Shown: piece by piece, positions 1-6,285 of the stretch
Layout: every line of letters begins with the position of its first letter
How positions within the stretch are numbered: the stretch's first letter is position 1
Assembly: GCA_902472315.1 (NCBI GenBank)
Contig: CABRNM010000055.1
Location: 1-7,760 of the forward strand
DNA length: 7,760 nucleotides
Direction of reading: 5' to 3'
Origin: an uncultured Collinsella sp.
Lineage (GTDB): Bacteria > Actinomycetota > Coriobacteriia > Coriobacteriales > Coriobacteriaceae
Notes under the pieces: generated by a model
What the model saw: the letters and a program-made list of their open reading frames with translations, nothing else
Told to the model about the DNA's origin: nothing
The model's database searches: none
Position numbers and translations under genes: made by a program

Positions 1-15
1 AAAGGCAGCTCAGCG

Positions 16-954
16 ATGTAATTCGCAACCCGCATCAACTCTTACTACCGAACCGGTGAGAAGAACATCGACCGCGTCTTCGACCAGTTCCAGCACGTCG
101 GCCTCACCCATGTGGACCTTAACTACCCTGAGCACGTGGCAGGCATCCCCGCCGAGGAGATGAAGGCCAAGCTCGACGCGCACGATCTCAAGCTCAACGG
201 CACGGCCCTTCGCTTTCGTAGCGACTTCATCAATGGTGACCTGGGCAACCAGGATCCCGCGCTCGCTGGGGAGGCGCTTAAGCTCTGCTATGAGGCCTGC
301 GACTACTGTCGCGCCTGCGGCGGCGATACCGTGACGATTTGGCTCGGTCACGATGGCTTTGACTACAGCTTCCAGATCGACTACACCCGCGTGTTTGACA
401 ACCTCGTTAAGGCGTTCCAGGTGGTCTGCGACTATGCACCCGACCTGCATATCTCCATCGAGTACAAGCCCTATGAGGAGCGCAGCTACGCCTATATCGA
501 TACGATGGGCCTCACCGGCATGATCCTCAACGCGGTGGACCGCGAGAATTTGGGTGTCACGCTCGATTACTGCCATATGCTCATGAAGCACGAGAACCCC
601 GCGATGGCTACCGATATCTTCGGCCGCGCCGGCAAGCTCTACGGCATTCACCTCAACGATGGTTACGGCGTGATGGACGACGGGCTCATGATCGGCATGG
701 CTACGCCTGTCAAGACGCTCGAAATGCTTTTCTACCTCAAGAAATACGCCTTTGATCACGCTATCTACTTTGACACGTTCCCGATTATCGAGGACGCGGA
801 AGGGGAGTGCGCTCATAACCTCGCTATGATGAAGCTTATGAATGACGCCCTGGAAAGCGTGGGCCATGAAAAAATCCAGTCCGTGATCGACGCAAACGAT
901 GCGCTCGCAGCGGCCGCGCTCGTGCGCGAGCTCTTCTGCGCGATGGGGAGGTAA
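16..954 (+). CDS. Sugar-phosphate isomerase/epimerase (AP-endonuclease-2-type TIM barrel), with a stop at codon 2
   Basis: Probably interconverts a keto- or aldo-sugar (or its phosphate) in the cytoplasm; the exact substrate is not readable. Metal-site motifs of the xylose-isomerase-like barrel are visible. Counting from the ATG at 16, they are Glu149 in SIEYKP, Asp184 and His187 in TLDYCH, His212 and Asp215 in GIHLND, and Asp253 in YFDTFP. An AAAGG at 1-5 sits 10 bases before ATG 16, but the next codon is TAA (19-21). The frame after it is open to 954 and at once reads FATRINSYYRTGEKN, which looks like the first strand and helix of the barrel. The next usable in-frame start is GTG 112, which would lose about 32 residues and has no clear SD. 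So this is either a gene with a nonsense mutation, a sequencing error, or an odd start. It lies 7 bases before the PTS gene, surely in the same operon. Family call fairly sure; functional state uncertain. Confidence 0.75.
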
Positions 955-961
955 TCATTAT

Positions 962-2335
962 ATGAAACGCGATTGGGAAGCTACTGCCGAGTGCATTCTT
1001 GCCGCCGTGGGCGGCCCCGAGAATATCTCGGGCATGACACACTGCGCCACCCGTCTTCGCCTGAACCTGCGCGATGATTCCAAGTGCGACGACGCGGCCG
1101 TCAAGGAGGTTGACGGCGTGGTCAACACCGTCAACTCTGCCGGCCAGTACCAGGTCCTGATCGGCACCGAGGTGCCCAAGCTCTATGAGAAGTTTGAGCC
1201 GCTCGTCAAGGGTTCGGGCGCCGAGGTCTCCACAAGCGCCTCCTCCGACGAGGGTATCGTCTCCAGGATCTTCTCCGCTATCTCGGGCGTCTTTGCTCCG
1301 CTGCTGCCCGCCATGGCCGGCTCCGGTATCCTCCGCGGCTTGCTGATCCTTGCGGTTCAGCTTGGCCTTATCACCGAGGGCACGGGCACCTATACCATCC
1401 TCTACACCCTCTCGATGAGCGTGTTCTACTTCCTGCCGGTGCTTCTGGGCTTCTCATCGGGCAAACGCTTTGGTGCGAGCCCGTATCTGTCGGCCCTGAT
1501 CTGCGCCTGTTTGCTCTATCCCGACTTTATCGGCTTGATGGGCGATGCGGGCAACGGCGCCATGAGCGAGTTCTTCGGCATTCCCGTGGTGCTTATGAGC
1601 TACAACTCCACCGTTATCCCGGCCATCATCGCCATCTGGGTTTACTCGTTCCTCTATAAGTTCCTGGATGAGCATGTACCCGAGACCCTTAAGCTCGTCG
1701 TGCTCCCCGCGGTCTCGCTGATCATCATGGTTCCCGCCACCATGCTCGTGATCGGTCCCTTGGGCGTCTATGCCGGCGAGGGTATTGCCTTCGTGGTCAA
1801 CTGGCTCATCGCCCGCTCCAACGTGCTTGCTGGCATCCTGGTGGGCGGCGGCTGGTCCGTGCTCGTCTCGATGGGTATTCACTGGGCCGTTAACCCCATC
1901 ATGATTAACAATATTGCCTCCAACGGTTTCGACTACATTTGCCCGGCCACCTTTGCCTGCAACTTTGCCGTTATCGGTTGCGCCCTCGGCGTCTTCCTCA
2001 AGGCCCGCGACCAGAAGCTCAAGAGCTTTGCCATGACCGGCGCCGTGACCATCTGTCTCTCTGCCATCATCGAGCCCACGCTCTTTGGTATGCTCGTCAA
2101 GAACAAGAAGCTCTTCCTGGCTCAGATCATCGGCGGCGCCTGCGGCGGTGCGTTCCTCGGCCTCTTCAAGGTCGTCACCACTGCCTTTGTCTTTGGCTCC
2201 GTCACCACGTTCCCGGCCTTCGTCTCCTCCGACCCGATGAACTTTGCCTTCGCCATGATCGGCATGGCTATTTCGGCTGTTGTTGCCGGCGTGCTCGGCT
2301 ACATCTTTACTGGTAAGGACGATCAACTCGCATAA
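962..2335 (+). CDS. PTS permease EIIBC, glucose/sucrose/beta-glucoside superfamily
   Basis: Membrane component of the phosphotransferase system: imports a sugar and phosphorylates it. The protein has 457 residues. EIIB spans about 1-82, with the phospho-accepting Cys28 in GMTHCATRLRL. A Ser/Ala-rich linker follows, then EIIC from about 98 to 450 with some ten hydrophobic segments. Family landmarks in EIIC are FSSGKRFGASPYL (164-176), the LDEHVPETLKLVVLP stretch (235-249), MGIHWAVNPIMINN with His308 (304-317), and IIEPTLFG with Glu371 (369-376), the counterpart of the usual ITEP motif. There is no EIIA domain, unlike BglF, so phosphate must come from a separate EIIA, as for SacP, TreB or MurP. 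ATG 962 was chosen because GGGGAGG (945-951), inside the end of the upstream gene, lies 10 bases before it and EIIB begins there. The adjoining isomerase suggests the imported phospho-sugar is isomerised next. Specificity cannot be named. Confidence 0.92.
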   Translation: MKRDWEATAECILAAVGGPENISGMTHCATRLRLNLRDDSKCDDAAVKEVDGVVNTVNSAGQYQVLIGTEVPKLYEKFEPLVKGSGAEVSTSASSDEGIVSRIFSAISGVFAPLLPAMAGSGILRGLLILAVQLGLITEGTGTYTILYTLSMSVFYFLPVLLGFSSGKRFGASPYLSALICACLLYPDFIGLMGDAGNGAMSEFFGIPVVLMSYNSTVIPAIIAIWVYSFLYKFLDEHVPETLKLVVLPAVSLIIMVPATMLVIGPLGVYAGEGIAFVVNWLIARSNVLAGILVGGGWSVLVSMGIHWAVNPIMINNIASNGFDYICPATFACNFAVIGCALGVFLKARDQKLKSFAMTGAVTICLSAIIEPTLFGMLVKNKKLFLAQIIGGACGGAFLGLFKVVTTAFVFGSVTTFPAFVSSDPMNFAFAMIGMAISAVVAGVLGYIFTGKDDQLA

Positions 2336-2391
2336 TCTCGCTTTGAGACCCTGCGTCATGAGCTCAAGGCCAAGACCGACCTCCATCTGAT

Positions 2392-2426
2392 AAAGGGTCG
2401 CTGCTTATATGGCAGCGACCCTTTTT
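2392..2426 (+). terminator. Rho-independent terminator of the isomerase-PTS operon
   Basis: A perfect 13-bp stem, AAAGGGTCGCTGC (2392-2404) with GCAGCGACCCTTT (2412-2424), a 7-base loop, and a run of T at 2422-2426 followed by more T-rich TTTTGC units. It lies 57 bases after the PTS stop and ends the operon before the regulator gene. Confidence 0.92.
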
Positions 2427-2430
2427 GCTT

Positions 2431-2460
2431 TTGCTTTTGCTTGGCTTAATTAGGTTAAAC
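2431..2460 (+). promoter_or_regulatory. Possible promoter/operator of the DeoR-family gene
   Basis: The regulator follows a strong terminator and so needs its own promoter. A TTGCTT (2431-2436) could serve as -35, but no good -10 stands at the right distance; TTAAAC at 2455-2460 is a poor match. TTAA (2446-2449) and TTAA (2455-2458) form an AT-rich inverted pair in otherwise GC-rich DNA and could be an operator half-site pair. Weak evidence only. Confidence 0.2.
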
Positions 2461-2491
2461 TTTGAAAATAGATGAAAAGGAAGGAACGCCG

Positions 2492-3229
2492 ATGATTCCG
2501 TATGAGCGCCATGAACTGATTCTTAACAAGCTTAGGGAGGCCGACCTGCTCAAGATCGATGAGCTCGCGGCCTTTATGCCCGACGTGTCGATGTCTACGC
2601 TGCGCCGCGACCTCAAGGAGCTCGAGAAGCGGGGGAGCATCGAGTATCTGACCGGCGGTGCGGTCAAGCTGCATTCTGCGGCTCACGAGGCGAGTGTCTT
2701 TGAAAAGGGCGCGCAGCGGAGTAGCGAGAAAGACCTGATCGCGCGCCGCGCGGCGGCGGAGGTCGAGGACGGCGAGACCGTCTATGTCGATTCTGGTACC
2801 ACTGCGACGGCCCTCCTGGGCATACTCGTCGATAAGCCGGTAACCATCTACACCACCAATGGCTATGCATGTCGCTTTACGGGCGAGCTCGCGGCCAAGG
2901 TGGTGGTTATTGGCGGCGACTTCAATCCCGTCACCTGCTCACTGACCGGGCCAATGGTGGAGAACACGTTGCGTGAGCTGTATTTTGACCGGGCGTTTAT
3001 AGGCGTCAACGCGGTGGACGAGGACCGCGGCATCATGACGCCGGGTTACCCCGAGGCCATCAAAAAGCGCATCGTGATGCAGAACGCCCAGACGAGTTAC
3101 GTGCTCGCCGATAGTTCCAAGTTCCACGTGTTTTCAAATGTAAAGGTGCGCGATTTGGAGGGCTTTACTGTCATCTCCGACAAGCGCGACGCCAAAATCG
3201 GTGAGCGCGTCAAAATGATCACGGCCTAA
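2492..3229 (+). CDS. DeoR/GlpR-family transcriptional regulator
   Basis: DNA-binding regulator, probably a repressor of sugar catabolism relieved by a phospho-sugar; 245 residues, the normal size for the family. The winged helix-turn-helix is at about 3-58, with the recognition region DVSMSTLRRDLKELEKRG (31-48) and the wing GGAVKL. The DeoR C-terminal sensor domain follows, with YVDSGTTATALLG (98-110), TIYTTNGYA (118-126), VVVIGGDFNPVTCSLTGP (137-154), FDRAFIGVNAVD (165-176) and VLADSSKF (204-211). These are the ribose-5-phosphate-isomerase-like ligand motifs of the family. ATG 2492 is preferred because AAGGA (2481-2485) lies 6 bases upstream; a TTG at 2462 in frame lacks an SD and adds a non-family tail. 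Its position right after the PTS operon suggests it controls that operon and perhaps itself. The effector is unknown. Confidence 0.93.
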   Translation: MIPYERHELILNKLREADLLKIDELAAFMPDVSMSTLRRDLKELEKRGSIEYLTGGAVKLHSAAHEASVFEKGAQRSSEKDLIARRAAAEVEDGETVYVDSGTTATALLGILVDKPVTIYTTNGYACRFTGELAAKVVVIGGDFNPVTCSLTGPMVENTLRELYFDRAFIGVNAVDEDRGIMTPGYPEAIKKRIVMQNAQTSYVLADSSKFHVFSNVKVRDLEGFTVISDKRDAKIGERVKMITA

Positions 3230-3280
3230 GACACCGCGCCGTCGCATCTTGCCCTCAAGCCGTTGCCCACGTAACAAAGC

Positions 3281-3311
3281 ATGGGACAAACGTACCTGAC
3301 GTTTGCCCCAT
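3281..3311. terminator. Hairpin between convergent genes, possible bidirectional terminator
   Basis: ATGGGACAAACGT (3281-3293) pairs with ACGTTTGCCCCAT (3299-3311) over 12 bp with one A/C mismatch and a 5-base loop. It sits between the ends of the DeoR gene and the minus-strand HAD gene. Neither side has a strong T run; the minus-strand exit, GCTTTGTT, is somewhat better. Termination is likely from position rather than from the T tract. Confidence 0.6.
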
Positions 3312-3325
3312 TCCGGATTTGGAGA

Positions 3326-4084
3326 CTAGCTTAGTGCATCGGCTATTTGGCGCTCGTAGAAGGCTTCGATTACGGCGTTAAAGTCGCGGGCGAAGTCTTC
3401 CATGGTTCCGCGCCAGGTGGCTCGGCTGGGCTTGCCCTGGCCTACATAGGCAGTCTGAATGCCGCAGGCGGGGCTAGGGAAGTCGCGTTTGGGATCGTTG
3501 CCCACCATAAGGACCTCGTGCGGCTCGAGCCCCATCACCTGAAGCTGCTCTAGATAGTAGGTGGCATCGGGCTTGCAGCGGGTGGTGTTACCCATGTGCG
3601 TGACGAGCTCAAAGGGGGCGTCGGCCAGGTCGCCCCAACCCATGCGGCACTCGATGGCCCCCTGGGGAAAGCTGGGGTTGGTAAAGAGCGCGCAGCGCAG
3701 CCCTGCGTCCTGTACGGCCTGGAGCGCGGCGTGCGCGCCCGGCATAGCGTGGGCGTTAATGAGTTCGTCATTCTTGTACGGAAGAACTTCGCGGTCGTAG
3801 TAGGTAAACGCCTCGTAGATGAGGGGATCGGAGAGGCAGATGCCGCACCTGCGCTCGACCTCGGTGCGGTAAAACTCAAGATTGGTGCGGTTGTCCGTGC
3901 CGCTGCGGCGGTTGGCGTTGAGGTCGACCAGGATGGTGCCGAGGCGTGCCATCGTGCCACCGCGACTGCGGCGCCCGATATCCGCGAGCATCGAAGAGAC
4001 ATCCTTAAAATAGCGAAGGATGAACGCGTTGAGGTTGATGCTAAGAAGCGTTTCGTCCATATCGAAAACGACTGCTTTGAGCAC
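3326..4084 (-). CDS. HAD-superfamily hydrolase (phosphatase-like)
   Basis: Cytoplasmic phosphatase or phosphoryl-transfer enzyme of the haloacid dehalogenase superfamily; 252 residues. All four HAD motifs are present: motif I FDMDET with the nucleophile Asp8 and the general acid Asp10, motif II LFTN (Thr135-Asn136), motif III Lys171 in RCKPDA, and motif IV GNDPKRD with Asp197 and Asp201. About 120 residues between motifs I and II form a helical C1-type cap, which sets substrate choice. The start is GTG 4084: GAAAGG lies 7 bases upstream (4092-4097 on the plus strand) and motif I then falls at the usual place near the N-terminus. Upstream in-frame ATGs at 4255 and 4190 lack a good SD and would add a tail of up to 57 residues before motif I. 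The gene converges on the DeoR gene and diverges from rpsA. Substrate unknown. Confidence 0.9.
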   Translation of the reverse strand: MLKAVVFDMDETLLSINLNAFILRYFKDVSSMLADIGRRSRGGTMARLGTILVDLNANRRSGTDNRTNLEFYRTEVERRCGICLSDPLIYEAFTYYDREVLPYKNDELINAHAMPGAHAALQAVQDAGLRCALFTNPSFPQGAIECRMGWGDLADAPFELVTHMGNTTRCKPDATYYLEQLQVMGLEPHEVLMVGNDPKRDFPSPACGIQTAYVGQGKPSRATWRGTMEDFARDFNAVIEAFYERQIADALS

Positions 4085-4173
4085 GCGGGCACCTTTCTCG
4101 AAAAATCGATCTAGAATCGTTGGCTCCGGATACTTTACCCCAAAGCCGAATGCCTGGCTGGTTATCGTCAAGT

Positions 4174-4215
4174 TGCGGAGACGTGTGTTCATAAGATTAC
4201 GAAAAAGTCTCCACA
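4174..4215. repeat. Inverted repeat in the HAD-rpsA intergenic region
   Basis: TGCGGAGAC (4174-4182) and GTCTCCACA (4207-4215) can pair over 9 bp with one G-U, around a 24-base spacer. A competing pairing, CGTGTG (4182-4187) with CACACG (4212-4217), uses overlapping bases. On the minus strand the repeat covers the candidate HAD promoter, so it could be an operator or a leader hairpin. Confidence 0.45.
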
Positions 4216-4223
4216 CGAGTAAA
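4194..4223 (-). promoter_or_regulatory. Candidate promoter of the HAD gene
   Basis: Read on the minus strand: TTTACT (-35, plus-strand 4218-4223), an 18-base spacer, then TAATCT (-10, plus-strand 4194-4199), which fits the loose actinobacterial TANNNT pattern. It would give a leader of roughly 100 bases before the GTG at 4084. Modest matches, so low confidence. Confidence 0.28.
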
Positions 4224-4239
4224 AAATCGCAGTTCACGC

Positions 4240-4268
4240 TTGAAATCGAACTCATTTCCCCGTAACCT
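4240..4268 (+). promoter_or_regulatory. Candidate rpsA promoter
   Basis: TTGAAA (4240-4245) is a five-of-six -35 match. It stands exactly 17 bases before TAACCT (4263-4268), a TANNNT-type -10. Transcription would start near 4275 and give a 5' leader of about 125 bases. This is the best spaced pair in the 315-base gap between the HAD gene and rpsA. Confidence 0.42.
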
Positions 4269-4373
4269 ATACGAACGTGATTGCATAAGCGTCACATTAG
4301 TATCTGTCGGCTCCCGAGTGTTCCTAAACGTTGTGTGCTTGTCGCACCCTTCTGTAGGTCCTAGCAATCGGGG

Positions 4374-4402
4374 CCCCGTAGTTCGAAAGGGGTCCACCTT
4401 TG
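4374..4402 (+). promoter_or_regulatory. rpsA ribosome-binding site and TTG start, with possible masking hairpin
   Basis: GAAAGGGG (4385-4392) is a strong SD that ends 7 bases before the TTG start at 4400. CCCC (4374-4377) just upstream can pair with the GGGG of the SD across an 11-base loop. Because GGGG (4370-4373) directly precedes the CCCC, other pairings may compete. Such masking would allow translational control of the gene. Confidence 0.45.
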
Positions 4403-5566
4403 AGTGAGATTCAGAACTCGTCCATTTTCTCTCTTGACGATGTCAACGAGGAGGAGATGAACAACCTCATCGACGGTACGATTACCGACTTTGATGAGGG
4501 CGATCTCGTTAACGGCACTGTCGTTAAGATCGAGCATGACGAGGTGCTCGTTGACATCGGATTCAAGTCCGAGGGCGTTATCCCGGTCCGCGAGCTGTCC
4601 ATCCGCAAGGACGCTAACCCTGCAGACATCGTTGCACTCGGTGATCCCATCGAGGCTCTGGTTCTCCAGAAGGAGGACAAGGACGGTCGTCTGGTCCTGT
4701 CCAAGAAGCGTGCCGAGTACGAGCGTGCTTGGAACCGCATCGAGGAGAAGTTCAACTCCGGCGAGAACGTCGAGGGCGAGGTTATCGAGGTTGTCAAGGG
4801 CGGCCTGATCCTCGACATCGGCCTGCGTGGCTTCCTGCCCGCTTCCCTCGTCGACCTCCGTCGCGTCAAGGACCTCACCTCCTACATGGGTACCCGCATC
4901 GAGGCTCGCGTCATCGAGATGGACCGCAACCGCAACAACGTCGTCCTCTCCCGTCGCGTCGTGCTCGAGGAGTCCCGTAAGGCCGAGCGTTCCGAGATTC
5001 TGTCCAAGCTCAAGTCTGGCATGCGTCTCCAGGGCACCGTTTCCTCCATCGTCGACTTCGGCGCCTTCGTCGACCTCGGCGGTATCGACGGCCTCATCCA
5101 CATTTCCGAGCTCTCCTGGAACCACGTCAACCATCCTTCCGAGGTTGTCAAGGTCGGCCAGGAGGTCGAGGTCGAGGTTCTCGACGTCGATCTCAACCGC
5201 GAGCGCATCTCCCTGGGTCTCAAGCAGACCACCGAGGATCCGTGGCGTGCACTGGTCAAGAAGTACCCCGTCGGCGCTATCGTCGAGGGCACTGTGACCA
5301 AGCTTGTCCCGTTCGGCGCTTTCGTCGACCTGGGCGAGGGCATCGAGGGCCTGGTGCACATCTCCGAGATGGCCAACAAGCACGTCGATCAGCCTTCTCA
5401 GGTCACCCACGTGGGCGACAAGGTTCAGGTCAAGGTCATGGAGATCGACCTCGACCGTCGTCGTATCTCCCTGTCCATGAAGTCCGCTGCTGAGACTCTG
5501 GGCGTCGAGATCGAGGTCACCCCGCTGCCTTCCGAGAAGAAGGACGAGGAGACCGACGCCGAGTAA
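4400..5566 (+). CDS. rpsA: 30S ribosomal protein S1
   Basis: RNA-binding ribosomal protein that helps recruit mRNA to the 30S subunit; 388 residues. Four S1 (OB-fold) domains are seen at about 33-103, 121-187, 206-276 and 291-363. Domains 3 and 4 are the most canonical: VDFGAFVDLGGIDGLIHISE and VPFGAFVDLGEGIEGLVHIS. An acidic N-terminal arm (DDVNEEEMNN) and a short charged C-terminal tail flank them. Four domains is the usual actinobacterial form; the E. coli protein has six. TTG 4400 is the start: the SD at 4385-4392 is well spaced, and no ATG occurs in frame until Met20, which lies in the arm. Codon use is strongly biased (CTC, GTC, GAG, CGT), as expected of a highly expressed gene and sharper than its neighbours. 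Transcribed alone, with its own terminator. Confidence 0.96.
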   Translation: MSEIQNSSIFSLDDVNEEEMNNLIDGTITDFDEGDLVNGTVVKIEHDEVLVDIGFKSEGVIPVRELSIRKDANPADIVALGDPIEALVLQKEDKDGRLVLSKKRAEYERAWNRIEEKFNSGENVEGEVIEVVKGGLILDIGLRGFLPASLVDLRRVKDLTSYMGTRIEARVIEMDRNRNNVVLSRRVVLEESRKAERSEILSKLKSGMRLQGTVSSIVDFGAFVDLGGIDGLIHISELSWNHVNHPSEVVKVGQEVEVEVLDVDLNRERISLGLKQTTEDPWRALVKKYPVGAIVEGTVTKLVPFGAFVDLGEGIEGLVHISEMANKHVDQPSQVTHVGDKVQVKVMEIDLDRRRISLSMKSAAETLGVEIEVTPLPSEKKDEETDAE

Positions 5567-5590
5567 ATCGGTTTGACGATCACTTGTTTT

Positions 5591-5624
5591 AAGGGATCCG
5601 TCCGCAATGGACGGGTCCCTTTTT
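5591..5624 (+). terminator. rpsA rho-independent terminator
   Basis: AAGGGATCCGTCC (5591-5603) pairs with GGACGGGTCCCTT (5609-5621), 13 bp with one G-U and a GCAAT loop, followed by T to 5624. It begins 25 bases after the rpsA stop. Confidence 0.93.
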
Positions 5625-5652
5625 GCATTTGCTGCTGATGCGCGCGATGCTA

Positions 5653-5814
5653 CCCGTGTGCAATGCCGCCTAGGCTGTTCACGGGCTATTGGGTTGTCGG
5701 TGCATGAAAAATGCCGACATCCCGCCTCGGGGAGGAGGCGGGAACACACCGAGTAGACGGAGGGGTGTGGAGCGCGGTCGCGTCTCGACTGACGACGTTG
5801 CCCATCGACAACCC
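5653..5814 (+). other. Hairpin-rich gene-free region between rpsA and rnpB, possible structured RNA
   Basis: The 281 bases from the rpsA terminator to rnpB hold no convincing gene but several stems. (a) CCCGTG 5653-5658 pairs with CACGGG 5680-5685. (b) GTCGG plus CAT (5696-5705) pairs with ATGCCGAC (5711-5718), with a 2-base bulge. (c) TCCCGCCTC 5720-5728 pairs perfectly with GAGGCGGGA 5735-5743. (d) CACACC 5745-5750 pairs with GGTGTG 5764-5769. (e) GGGTTGTCG 5691-5699 pairs perfectly with CGACAACCC 5806-5814, enclosing (c) and (d) and excluding (b). A weak promoter may lie upstream (TTGCTG 5629-5634, then TGCTACCCG at 5648-5656). It does not match SRP RNA, tmRNA, 6S RNA or a T-box as I know them. 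An independent RNA, an rnpB regulatory region, or chance are all open. Confidence 0.35.
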
Positions 5815-5889
5815 TATTGTACTGCATGGCGTGGTTCTTGGTTTATCGTGTCGAACGCTTGTGTTGTGCCATTGCCTGCGGCAACGGTG

Positions 5890-5898
5890 TGCTACACT
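5890..5898 (+). promoter_or_regulatory. rnpB extended -10 promoter
   Basis: TGCTACACT is an extended -10 (TGn followed by TACACT). Its last base is 7 bases before 5905-5906, where the P1 helix of RNase P RNA begins, so transcription could start at the mature 5' end. A -35 is poor: TTGCCT at 5872-5877 leaves only 15 bases of spacer, which suits an extended -10 promoter. Confidence 0.6.
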
Positions 5899-5905
5899 CT
5901 TGCAC

Positions 5906-6269
5906 TGCTGAGTGGGCCAGACGGTCGCGCGATGTGCTGCTTGCAGCACGCGTGAGGAAAGTCCGGGCTCCAGAGGGCGGGATGCCGGCTAACGGCCGGG
6001 CGGAGTGATCCGACGGAAAGCGCCGCAGAAAAGAAGACTCCCACCTGCGCCGCAAGGCGTAAAGGGAAAAGCTGAAACGGTGGTGTAAGAGACCACCAGC
6101 GTCGTGGTAACACGGCGGCTTGGCAAGCCCCATCCGGAGCAAGCGCGAATAGGAACGCTATGGGCCGGCCCGGTCCGCGTTCGGGTAGCGTGCGTGGAGC
6201 TGCACGGTAACGTGCAGACAAGATAAATGACCGTTCACGACAGAACCCGGCTTATAGGCCCACTTGGCA
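5906..6269 (+). ncRNA. rnpB: RNase P RNA, bacterial class A
   Basis: Catalytic RNA that removes 5' leaders from tRNA precursors. Helix P1 closes the molecule: 5906-5918 pairs with 6257-6269 (core AGTGGGCC with GGCCCACT, extended by wobble pairs). P3 is GTGCTG (5934-5939) with CAGCAC (5944-5949). The universally conserved CR-I, GAGGAAAGTCCGGGCTCC, is at 5954-5971. CR-V (AGATAAATGA 6221-6230, then ACAGAACCCGGCTTATAG 6239-6256) lies just before the 3' strand of P1. The middle shows the expected GAAAGCGCCGCAGAAAAGA element near 6016-6034, the GTGTAAGAGACCACC part of the specificity domain at 6083-6097, and GGTAACACGG with GGCAAGCCCC at 6106-6131. About 364 bases, complete, within the class A size range. 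Exact ends are estimated from P1. Confidence 0.97.
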
Positions 6270-6285
6270 ACTATGTTGACGCTGC

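Noticed and set aside
10..867. A 285-codon minus-strand frame opposite the isomerase
   Set aside because: Antisense shadow; the plus-strand reading has clear metal-site motifs.
1454..2386. A 310-codon minus-strand frame opposite the PTS gene
   Set aside because: Low-complexity His, Asp and Gly-rich translation without hydrophobic core or motif; opposite a certain gene.
2422..2442. Repeated TTTTGC units after the PTS terminator
   Set aside because: Only about three short units; best seen as the extended T-rich tail of the terminator.
4085..4255. N-terminal extension of the HAD protein to ATG 4255 or 4190
   Set aside because: No good SD at either, the extension has no HAD similarity, and GTG 4084 has an SD and puts motif I at the expected place.
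4361..5827. A 488-codon open frame on the minus strand opposite rpsA
   Set aside because: It is the antisense shadow of a strongly biased GC-rich gene: rich in Leu, Asp and Val with no domain, and it runs through the rpsA terminator. Rejected despite its length.
5689..5955. Small plus-strand frame between rpsA and rnpB
   Set aside because: Runs through the rnpB promoter and into P1 and P3 of the RNA; no SD, Arg/Gly-rich translation with no recognisable fold.
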